Part shown: piece by piece, positions 13,201 through 23,400 of the stretch | Layout: each line of letters begins with the position of its first letter | How positions within the stretch are numbered: position 1 is the first letter of the stretch | Assembly (NCBI GenBank): GCA_013397455.1 | Contig: VYZB01000384.1 | Location: 434,001 to 498,000, forward strand | DNA from: Crotophaga sulcirostris | Lineage: Eukaryota > Chordata > Aves > Cuculiformes > Crotophagidae | Reading direction: 5' to 3' | DNA: 64,000 nt | Notes under the pieces: model-generated | What the model saw: only the letters and a program-made list of their open reading frames with translations | The model's database searches: none | What the model was told of the DNA's origin: nothing | Made by a program: the position numbers and the translations under genes

Positions 13201-13449
13201 TTTCTGAGCATATCACGGTCAATTCAAAGAGGTCCCCTGCCATCAGGCTTGGGCCCCACATCACTCACTGGGAGAGGACACCACCACAGGCCCAGTAGGG
13301 AGGCACGGGGTGGCTGCAGGTCACACCAGTGACTGAGCCCCAGAGCCACCTCTGGGGACACCGACTAGTAGCTGTGTGATAGCTGCAGCCTCTGCTATCT
13401 ATACCCAGCACACATCTTTCAAAGTGGCCCATAGACACCAAGAAAATAC
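10296..13449. other. Intergenic DNA just downstream of ZNF608
   Basis: AT-rich with no gene recognised. It contains a 17-bp tandem repeat (12051..12101), repeat-free AT-rich stretches with TAATTA-type motifs near 12140-12240 and 12540-12650, and a GC-rich patch at 13225-13400 that includes an 8-bp inverted repeat (13338..13357). Confidence 0.6.
12051..12101. repeat. 17-bp tandem repeat, three copies
   Basis: Three 17-base units of the form GGAGGAAGACCTTAAAT, differing at one to four positions. No coding role seen. Confidence 0.85.
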
Positions 13450-13466
13450 AAACCCAACTTTTTTTC

Positions 13467-13472
13467 TTTATT
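13467..13472 (-). terminator. Polyadenylation signal AATAAA of ZNF608
   Basis: The plus strand reads TTTATT, so the mRNA reads AATAAAG. It lies about 975 bases after the stop codon and is followed within 15-35 bases by GTTGGGTTTG and TTGGTGTC, fitting a GU-rich downstream element. A second AATAAA-like site near 14007 could give a shorter form. Confidence 0.65.
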
Positions 13473-13608
13473 CTGATTGCCAACTTATTTAAGGCAAGTA
13501 TAAAAATGAAAGCATTCGATATACATTTTACATAAAATAAACTAGATTACGGCATAAAACAAGTAACCAGGCAATGGCATTAAAGTCTCTCTTCTAAAAC
13601 TGGGTAAT

Positions 13609-13616
13609 TGTAAACA
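13609..13616 (-). promoter_or_regulatory. miR-30 8-mer seed match in ZNF608 3'UTR
   Basis: The mRNA sense is UGUUUACA, a full 8-mer match to the miR-30 family seed. It lies in AU-rich context about 150 nt before the poly(A) site, a favourable position. Conservation was not tested. Confidence 0.4.
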
Positions 13617-13639
13617 TTAAAAAAAAGACTGCAGGACTA

Positions 13640-13647
13640 TTCAAGTA
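13640..13647 (-). promoter_or_regulatory. miR-26 8-mer seed match in ZNF608 3'UTR
   Basis: The mRNA sense is UACUUGAA, a full 8-mer match to the miR-26 seed (UUCAAGUA). Its seed start lies 31 nt upstream of a miR-30 site, within the range reported for cooperative repression. Function is inferred from the match only. Confidence 0.4.
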
Positions 13648-13767
13648 ATAGAACAATCACAGATGTCTTCTGGTATGCAGGCTATTAGGTTATCTGCCAT
13701 TCAAGATTATCAAAAAGACATTTCATTATTCACAGATGCTCATTATCTCCATTTAAAATCTATACAT

Positions 13768-13775
13768 TATATACA
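13768..13775 (-). promoter_or_regulatory. Pumilio response element in ZNF608 3'UTR
   Basis: The mRNA sense is UGUAUAUA, a perfect match to the PUM1/2 consensus UGUANAUA. This is a single copy, so binding is plausible but unproven. Confidence 0.35.
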
Positions 13776-14021
13776 ACACAGTTTTTGTGGTACTAGAATC
13801 CCCATGCCTTCCAAAGGTATATTTTTCACAATACACAATTACAATGAAACAGTGAATACAGTAACATTTTACACTGATGCATCTTAATAGGAGCCACCAA
13901 ATAGACGTCTACATTGTACCAAAGTGTCATCACAGTTAGCCTCTCTGAGAGCTTGTGGGAAATACCAGAAGGGTATGCAAGGTTCAGGCACACTGATACA
14001 TAACATTATTTATTTACAATT

Positions 14022-14076
14022 GGAAAGAAAGAAAAAGGGAAAAAAAAAAGAAAGAAGAGAAGAGAAGAGAAAAGAA
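14022..14076. repeat. Polypurine tract (polypyrimidine in ZNF608 mRNA)
   Basis: About 55 bases are nearly all A/G on the plus strand, with a gaagagaagagaagagaaaa core. In the transcript this is a CU-rich tract of the kind bound by PTB-type proteins. Confidence 0.75.
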
Positions 14077-14202
14077 ACAAACAGCCTTTTGCAGTTAACG
14101 CTTTCTAAACATGACAAATACTTATCTCCTTTTAACTGTGTGGTTCGCAACTTAGCAGCAGACCCCGTGTGCGAGCCTTGGTACTGATACAAAAAAAGTA
14201 AA

Positions 14203-14263
14203 GAATATATATATATTTTTATATATATATGTATATATATATATACGCATATATATATATAAA
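14203..14263. repeat. (AT)n microsatellite in ZNF608 3'UTR
   Basis: Three interrupted AT runs (atatatat, tatatatatgtatatat, gcatatatat) span about 60 bases, about 180 bases downstream of the stop codon in the mRNA. The tract is self-complementary and likely length-polymorphic. Confidence 0.85.
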
Positions 14264-14445
14264 AACAGAAGTCTAATTACAGCAACATTTGTTACTCTGT
14301 GATAAAATCTGCAATTTACAAAAATGAAATGACTGGTTTTTGCCTGCCATTAAGGCATTTCAAATTAACACCATGGAACTGATGTCTGTAATAAAGCGCT
14401 TCCTCATGTGATCCAGTCACATGACAATGTACATCCCCAAAGTCA

Positions 14446-14452
14446 TCATTCT
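14446..14452 (-). CDS. ZNF608: ZNF608 terminal exon, coding part of seven bases (Arg-Glu-stop)
   Basis: Acceptor TTTTCAG ends at 14453. The exon starts A GAA TGA, completing Arg (AG|A), adding Glu and stopping. This reproduces the human C-terminus QRRE. The stop lies seven bases after the last junction, so the transcript avoids nonsense-mediated decay. The assignment rests on the exact phase match and the recalled human C-terminus. Confidence 0.9.
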
Positions 14453-17400
14453 CTGAAAAGAGAGAGAAGAATGTTTTATTATGCAGTGTCCTTTCCTCCT
14501 AGGATTTTTTTGCACCTCAAACACACCATGAAATGATACCTACACAGTACTCTCAATACCAAGAAGGAAAGACAGCACGCCATGCCCTCGCCCTTCCCCT
14601 GCCAGGACCAACATACTAACAAGTAACCTGTGCTGGGATTTATCTTCTGGGTTCTGACACCCAAGGATCCGTCAGCTTTTTCAGTGCTACAAACCATTTT
14701 TACTCAAATAATCCCAGTTACAAAGCCTTACAGGGCCGCTTATTTTCAGAGTTGGCTTTCAGAAAGACACTCATAACCATGGGACATTACAGTCCTATTT
14801 AATAAATTAAACTCTGAGCCTTATTAAGGATGTCTTTCACTTGAGATGGGATCATTACAACACAGAAGAATCTTTTTCCTCTTGAAGAGTAAGGATGATG
14901 TTTGAAGAGTAAATTCTACTGAAAATCTGATAAATAACCAAGAAGCAAATGCACAGAATCGGTATCTAACTTAAACATAACATAACCTCCAACAGACTGC
15001 CAAGCAAACCTCTTTGCAAGCAAAATCAGCAAACCAGCAGACTTGCAGAATAGATACAATCTTAAGTTTTTCTTGGCAGTACATGGATCTAACTGAACAT
15101 AAACTTTAAACCCCCTTTCATAAAAAATATGGATCTAAAATTATGCTTCCTAATCACTTGTTTTATCTTAATACTAATCCTTAAAACATAGTCTGGAAAA
15201 TCTCAGAAGACAGGCTACTTGTTCCTTCTTAACGATCTGTAACAGTTTGAACGACACAACTGAGAACAAAATGTCACCTTAAACGGAAAAAGAATACAAT
15301 TAATCCAAAGTACCAAGTTTTCCTTCATCCTAAAAACCGGGTCATACAAGGAACTGCAGACCATCATGCTATAAAATCTATGATTTGCTTTTTCCTCTCT
15401 TTGTTAAGATATGTAATTTAAGATTACTGGCTATTTACCTTCTTTGTGCAGGAAACATACCAGATGCAGATGCCTGTGCAGCCACCTGCTGAGTGGCAAC
15501 AAGGGCAGCAGAGGTCAATCCTGAGGGAAAGAAGAAATGAAGGAATGTTGAGGTACTTCTGTTTTTAATGGAATTCTGTGCTCAGAGAAATGTTAGGAAG
15601 CCTCTCTAAGGCAAACAGACAAAAAAACCTCACTATCAGAAAATGGTACGGTTTTAACACTACTTAAATCGCAAATATTTCAGGCAATAGTGCTAAGACA
15701 GTCCACTCAGTATGATCAATATGCCTTCATATAATAAACTGAATTGTCCTTGATAGGCATTTTACAAGAAAATACAGTATTCCTACTTATTGCATTCCTT
15801 TCCAAGTACTGCACTGCATGATGCTAAGTGGTTTGTATGAGTTCCTGAATAGGAAGCTCAGTAGAAATAATGGGTACCAGGAAACAACAAGAATAAAAAG
15901 TCACAGTGAACTACAGAAACGACATGCCAGCTGCTCAGAATACAATACTTTCATAATAACTTATCATTTTTACAGTTTTCCTACTGAACAAGCATAATGC
16001 ATCCCAAAAGGCATATGGAATCACTGAATCAAACTGAGAAATGTCAAGACTTTTACACAGGAAAAATAACTGCTGAGGTACAAAGTGAACGTAATGAATT
16101 AATGTCATTTAGCCACCAATTGTGATAGCATGTACTTTGCTGCATGGGAGGAAATCTCAAAGACTGGTATAAAACCTAGGGAGAATGAATCATATCTCAC
16201 TGTGCTGCTTTTTCCCTGACTGCAACTTTGTGCACTGCGTTTGCCAAAATACAAAGAGTCCTCTTTCAGACGGTCAAATTATAACAAGCTCAAACCCTTG
16301 TGACTGCAATGCCTTGTACATAAAATATGTTCAGTATAAAAAGCTTTTGTCTTCACTACACTTCTTCCATTGCTCATACAACCCTAATTATACAAAAAGG
16401 AGGCTGTTTGCCTTGTTTTTTTACTGCTTTTCAGCCAGCTAATGTCAGTTTGCAGTCAGAATCAAAACATTCACATGAATGATAGCTTAACTGGTACATC
16501 TTTAAAAATGCTCTAACCCCAAGTTTTGGAAACAAAACTTGGTATTTCTCAGGCATGGAGCTATTCATTTGTTCTTAGTCCTCGCTGTGAATTTTTAATC
16601 CTTCCTAAAACACTTCTGATTTAACGAAGGAATCTCCGTTCAAAATGCTTCACATAGGCATGATTTCCAGTGTCAAGATAACAACTCCACGAGGCAAGCC
16701 AATCCCACCAAATCTTGTGCTCACCTTGAAATGGGTCATATTGTCCAGGTATAAGAGGGTAACCCATTCCAACATGTGTGTGATGGTGCGTATGGAGATG
16801 CCGCTGGCTAAAGGGAGAGTGACGGTCTCGTTCCCTTTCTGCTTCCCGTTCACGCTCAGCTGCTGATTTCTCCACAGGCTAGTATGAGAAAGTTAAAGAC
16901 AACTGACGTGAGAATTTTAAAAGGGGCAAAAATGCAACAAACTACACTTGCCATTACCTGGCAACAACCTTTTGAATTCATGTGATGAAGCTGATTTTTT
17001 TTCTCCAGTATCTCTACTGGATTATTTGCACTTGATTTGAATCTAAAGCTGGTGTTTATGGCTAATGGAAGATTTTCCAAGACACAGACCCTTTGAAGGA
17101 ACACATTGCAGCTGAAGCCATGGTGATGATGTCTACTTTTGGGCTCCCTTTCAGCTTGGCTGACTTGCCAATGCCTGAACAACCTAGCTGAGTTGCTGAA
17201 AGCTGATGTAAATGAATCCTCAGCCCTCTTCAATGCACTCTGGGGATCAAGCCTGCCTGAATAGCAAGAAAAGCCTTTTAAAAACAGCATGAGTTGGTGA
17301 CTTGCTCACAATTAAAACTGGCACCAACTTATCTGAAAGTAAAATAACAGTATTTGTTCCAATGTGGAAATCTTCAGAAATGGGGGCTGGTAATCTGCTA

Positions 17401-20400
17401 TTTGGAAGATGTGGTTTCTTGGCAAATATAGAGAGGGAGTGTTATATGTGTCACTTTCCAGTTTATTCCATGGAAGCATCCTGACTATAAATTGCTTTTA
17501 TTTTAAGCAGTACTATAAAGAATAATCATGCGTTCAGAGCTTGATGCCAGATTGTGTGCTTCCTAAAATGATGTTCTCTACGCCTTCCCACATGTACCAC
17601 TCTTCAGAAACAATGGATGAAGCCTTACAACAGGGGACTTGCTGCGATATTGGTTGGCATGCTGCTGGAGCAGATCCAGTGCTTTGGACTCAGTTGTTGA
17701 TTTTGCATTGATGTTCGGGCTGGTATTGACTTTCTCCGCCTCTTCTCTCCCTGACATCTTCCCATAAACTGGATAATGAAATCCTGGAGAGAGATACGCC
17801 CCTGCAGATAAGCAATAAATATCACGTCAAGTTACTGTTCCTACATTTTGGTTGTATCAAGGTGGGAAGAGGGGATGCTAGGACAGAGGATAATATCAAA
17901 AATGGATCATGTGACTATCAAATGGTGTCTTTGCTCTTCAATTTCTTCACCTAATTTAACCTGATGAATGGAGGTTATAAAGAAGGTTGAGTTGATAGTC
18001 ATTTCAGATGTTTATGGGTCCTCTTTAAGTGAAAGGAATAGTAACTATAATGGTTCTGACAGTAAGTGCTTAGAATATTTTTATAGGCAATAAACTACCT
18101 GCCAGTCTAACAGCAACAGCAGACTGTTGGTTGAGAAAACTGTAGCTGGGAACTGTGACAGTTCATAAAAGGAACATCTTGTATTAAATCAGTTTCATCT
18201 ACAGAACTTTCCCTAGCAGGAGTACAAGCAAAACAAATGTCACCCAGAAATCTTCTAATTTACCCTAGCTACTACAAAAATATTAAAAGGCTGGCTTTAC
18301 GGCACTGTGAGGGTGTAAATCTTAACTAGTGTGCAAGGCAAATTTCAGAATACATACCAGGATAGCTGTGCATTAGGACAGGAGAGACTGCGCGATAGGC
18401 TGGATGGTTGGGATCGTACATCTGTGGATAAGGATAAGCATGCAAGTACTGGATGTATGACTGATGCTGACTCATTGGTGAGGAAACTGCTACTCTAGCA
18501 CCCCGAGAGTCCTTCCAATTTACAGGAGTCTTTCGATCATCATTTTTTATCTTGCTTTCGTCCACTGATTGAGAATCTGAACGCTTGACCTCTTTAGGCT
18601 CCTCTTTAATGCTTGCTAATGAGACAGGAAGGTTAGGCAGGGAACTTTCCTTATTAGGTGTTTTTCTAGGGCTGTCTTCTTTTAACTTTTTCTCACGATC
18701 AAGTTCTTCTGATTTTTGCTGATCAAGGTATTTGGGCTGATAGACATAATGATGCCATGTTCGTGAGTCTGGATCCTAATATGGAGGAGAAAAAAATTGT
18801 TCTGAACTTAGGTGTTCAAATAAGAGCATTACTGATATTTCCCATACTTCAGGTAATGTATTTTTAATAGCTGTTTTAATAACATATCCCTATTATATAG
18901 AGGAAAGGTTTGCTTGCTACAAAGTGCCTTGAGCTCAAAGTCAAACCAATATTCCCATGAAGGAGCAGGAGACTATAATCAAAATTTAATTCAATTGCTT
19001 CATCTTATATCCTTCTTCATGCCTTTAACTAGTTTAATCATGAAATACATACGCGTTGTATCAAAGTTCTGAGACCACACTATTCATAAAACATTTTAAT
19101 TAAAGCCCATAGAGAGATTTTTCCCACTGGAGAGCAAAAAATATACGTGAACCACAAAATTAAAGCTGCCTAATGATATGCCAGAGCACTTATATTACCT
19201 GGAACAATGAACCTGAAAAACTGATCAAGCTGGAAAGATGTTAGTGCTGCCTCTGATATTACAAACATTCAGAAATCAGTGGAAGTCGGACTTTAAGGCA
19301 GACTCCTTCAGCTGACAGTCTTATTTCACAAAATTACACATAGATGAGTATTTACAGGATCAGGACCACGTGGTTTGAAGAACATGTACAGGAAATCATA
19401 AATACATTTTTGCATAATGTATAGCGTATTTTACAAACACGTTATAGAATTAGGTAAGTGAATTCTTTACAAGACTACACGAGATCAGTACAGAGCGGTA
19501 ACAGGAAAACTTCTTTTTCTAATACAGGATAATGCAAGAGCTAATTGTAAACATTGTCTTCCACTTTGTCAACACAAACCTAAGCACGCAACTAGACACT
19601 TGGACAGTCTAGCTAAAATACTCATCTGAATCAGCAGAAAACTTCTCCTACCTGGGGCTGTATCATCCCGCTTCCTTTAGAGCTCCCTAACTCCCACTCA
19701 CCCGACCCCACAAATCTTGAAAGACAGACTGTAAGGGTGAAGTCTGGGGTGTACTGTACACTGGAACATGAAAGCATCAAACATTGAGGCCCCAGTTCAA
19801 TGAAGATTGAATGAAGGCAATGCGACATCTAGGAAGGTCATTGCGAAGCCACTGGATGAAATTCTGGTTCCACTGAAGTCAGTGGCAAAACTATCACTGA
19901 CTTCAATGGAGAGAAGATTTCATCCATTGTGTAGGTCTGTAGGGGCTTCAGGTTGGTTGAGGAGAGAAGGGGAACTTAACTGCTTCAAAAAGGTCACCTT
20001 GGGTTAAGATAAAGAGCTGAGCTTCAAGCCAACTCTTCAAAGAGCCAGTTCACCCATCTTTAGTAAATGTCAACTGTCATTTAACAAAAAAAAGAAACAC
20101 TTCAAACCATGTTTCAAATCTACTTTAAGTCCTCTCACACTGAAAGCTGCTTATTTTGCTTGAAATTTCTCACTTCTGAACTAAGTAAATTGCTTAGAAT
20201 TTACATCTAAAAGAGAAATCTAATTCTATTTTATTCATGCATGTAATTTAAAATAGCCTATTCAGGTCTTAAGCCTGGGTTCTGTCACCACCTCACTAGA
20301 TCTTTTTTTTCCCCCCTTTTGAAATAGCTCAACTAAAAGTTCTATTGGTCTATTCACAGGCTACAGTACTATCCAGCATGAAAAAAGGATGGCGGAGGTT

Positions 20401-23400
20401 GTTTGGCCGAAAGGTGGAAGAACATAGCAGAATCAGGGACAAAACCTCACCTGACTTAAGAATAAATCAAGGCACTCTTGTTCTCTTTCCTGTGATCTCA
20501 CCTGTTTAAATCTTGTGGTTGGATCTACTCCTGTTTGCTTCATGGAATCCATAACAGATTTCATCTCCACAGCCTCCTTTATGAGCTGGTGGTTTTCCAT
20601 TTGCTTGGCTTTGAAACTGTCAGACTGAAGCTGCTGCTGGTGATTGGAAAGGATCTGTGATTTGCTTGTCTCCTCACCTTTGTTAGGGACCGATGACCCT
20701 ATTTTAGTGTTATTTTTGCTGGACTCTGGAGTTGAAGGGGCCTTTGAAATAGTGGCAGATGGAATATTCTTCTGCTTATTATCATCCTTCCCAATCTCCT
20801 TCAGTGGTGGGTCATTCTTCCTTTCACAGTCCCTCCCAGTTTGTGCCATTTTCTGTTCTGCTAGTCTCTGGTCCTCATAGTATTTTTCATACTGCTGCCT
20901 GTAAGCAGGGTTAGAAGCCATTAAGGACTTTTGGTCCATATAGAGCCCATAGGCATACTGTCCATAATAAAGTGACTGAGCAAGTGCAGGGTGTCTTTGC
21001 GTTATTACTGACTGATGTTGTGGCTGCAAATTAGAGGAAGTGCTTTCGCTTTTCTTGGCATCTGACGGTTCTGCCTTCTCTTTCTTTTCAGCCTCTTCTT
21101 CAGCCTCTTTTTTGATCTTCAGCCCCTGTGAGGTACTGCTGTTCCCAGCTGCCGGGGCACTGACCTGTCCAGAGTGCATGTAACTTGGGGAATAATAAGG
21201 ATCGTAGCCATGGTAATAGGGAGAATGGGACTCTTTTGCTTGAGCGGATTGTGCTGTGGTTGAAGAATGTCCTTTTACAACACCGTCCTTATTAGAAATA
21301 ATATCCGACGGAGAGCTGGCCTTTGACCTCATGCCCTCTGACCTGCTGTCAGAGCCACCATCATCAGCCGCATCAGAAATATCCGAGTAAGCAGGGCTGT
21401 TGGTTTTAGCAGCTGTGCTATCTGCACCATTTTGTGTCAACACGTGCAGTGGCGCCATGGCAGATTGTCCATTCACCAAAGTGTTGCATTCCATCCTGGA
21501 GGCACTCCCTATGGAAGGGCTGGGCGCATTGTCTGTGAACGTGTAAACCTTATCAGCTTCAGCCTTAATACTTGCCATCCTGCTCTCTTGAGACTCTGAC
21601 AGTCCATTAGCTAGCACTTCATTCTTGTTGAGATGGTCCTTTAAAAAATGTCCAGATAAGTCTTTCCCAGACCCTTTTGAATCCTCCAGCTTTCCCAGCT
21701 TAGAATCCATCTTAGGGCTTCCCGTCTCTTTGCTTTCTTTGTCCTTCAGCTTTCGCTTCTCCTTTTTCTTTTTGTCTTTGAGTGATGTGAGAGCTGGGTT
21801 TACAGTGCTTGGCTCTCCCATAATTGTGGGCTTTGGTTGAATAGGTTTTAGCGGAGGGCTCTTTGGTGTAGCCTGAACAATAGTAGTTGTTAGAGATGGC
21901 AGTCCCGGTATTGTCCCTGTAGTGGTGGTTGTAAAGGCTGTAGTAGGTATAGCTATTAATTGGGGAGGAGTTGGTGCTGGCGCTGGGGCAATGGGCCTGG
22001 CTGTTTTCAGTTTGGAAAGGTTTTTATCCACTTTGCAGTTGTTCGCTTTCTTGCCTTTATCACCCAAACTCTTCTTGTCGATTAACCCTTCAGCCTCCAA
22101 TTTTGGCATTTCAGTTTGCAAATTGCCATCTGCTACTGAACAATTATCCAGTGTGGTTGCCATGTTGGAAATTACCGGAAGGTTGTTCAATTCACTGTTC
22201 AGACCCTTCTTTTTGCCAGAATTCTTGCCCGTTTTGGAACTGATAACTGAACCAGGGCCGTTGCTGGTCAGCTCCCTCTTTCCCTTGGGGGTCCCTGGGG
22301 TAGTGATGGAGGAAGGAGATGTTGGTGCTTTTAGTGGATCAAAGCCTGGCAAATTTGTGCTTGGCTCACTGCATTCAAGTGCCACGTTACTCAATGCTTC
22401 CTCACAGTCTGAAATTTTGTCTTCGCTGTCAGGCTCAAACTCCAGTTTGTTTTCTGGGTCTAAATGTGCATGAGCCTGATGGTATCGTAGTCCATTAATG
22501 TGCTTGTACTTTTTGTTGCAGTTGGGGTGAGGACAGTCAATCAGTACTGGAGAAGAGCAGCCTTGGTCCAAAAAAGTAGTCTCAGGTTTCCCCTGTGGGG
22601 TGGTGGGCGTGCTTCTAGAGTTAGTACGAACACGTTTTCCAGATTTATTGTCCTCTGAACTAGAGTTCAAATCTAGCTCCATTGGAGGCTTAGTTTTCCT
22701 CTTGTTTGTGGATGAGGGGCTTGCTTTGACTTCATCCATGGCGCAGTTTGGGGGTGTCCTGCGCCCACTTGCATTAAGGCTGCCCCTCCTTCCCTTTCCA
22801 TTGGCACCGCCTCGATTCTTATTCTGAAGTCCTCTGGACTCTGCAAAACTCGCATCATTCCCAGGAACAGTTGCAGCTGCAGCAGACCTTGCTCGCTTTC
22901 CCCTGCCCCGTCCTCCGCGCATTTCCAGGTCACTCGTTGGCGATTCACAAAACCTATAAAAACAAGAGCAGATTTCATCAGCAGGAACTGTGAACTGAAT
23001 AAATACCAAAAAAACACGACTTCCTATAACAGCACCTTCATTCATGTTAAAAACGTCCTTCTTCCAAATGAGACTGTTACAGTCCCAAAATAAAAGCAGA
23101 AAAATGGTAAGAGCAGGCTACCTAATTAGAACAATGGAAAGAATTTTTTTCCGAACTTACAGAAACGCATTTTTGTATTAATTGCCCTCTGTTTGAATCC
23201 CATGTATTTCCCCTTACCTCTCGAAAACACAAAACAAAAGGAAATAAAAACTCCCACCCCACATTTCAGTGTGGAACAGAGAATGACTCTTTTCACTGGC
23301 ACATGTTTTCAATTACAACCAGTTGTTTTTTATTAATCTCTGTATGGTCTCTTGACAGAGATTGGGGGTGAGAATACAGCAGAGAAAAAACAGACTCAGA

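Larger units (their letters stand above)
13450..14445 (-). other. ZNF608: ZNF608 3'UTR
   Basis: About 1 kb runs from the stop codon to an AATAAA signal followed by a GU-rich stretch. Read as mRNA it contains an AU dinucleotide tract, a polypyrimidine tract, a Pumilio-type UGUAUAUA, and 8-mer seed matches for miR-26 and miR-30. The exact cleavage site is inferred at roughly 13445-13455. Confidence 0.75.

Noticed and set aside
13338..13357. CCCCAGAG/CTCTGGGG 8-bp hairpin just past the ZNF608 poly(A) site
   Set aside because: Short and GC-rich, likely chance. No evidence for a role in transcription termination.
16856..17290. 144-codon minus-strand open frame
   Set aside because: It lies mostly in a ZNF608 intron and crosses an acceptor in the wrong frame. 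No recognisable domain.
20433..20501. Continuation of the large exon frame past FKQ
   Set aside because: CAG|GTGAGA is a donor, and the next exon begins DPDSRTW in phase. The extension does not match ZNF608.
21922..22473. 183-codon plus-strand open frame
   Set aside because: It lies antisense to the large ZNF608 exon, and its composition mirrors the real coding frame. No independent support.
22954..23045. Apparent Met start upstream of the large exon
   Set aside because: It lies beyond acceptor TTTTTATAG. The true upstream coding is the 88-base exon, so this Met is intronic.
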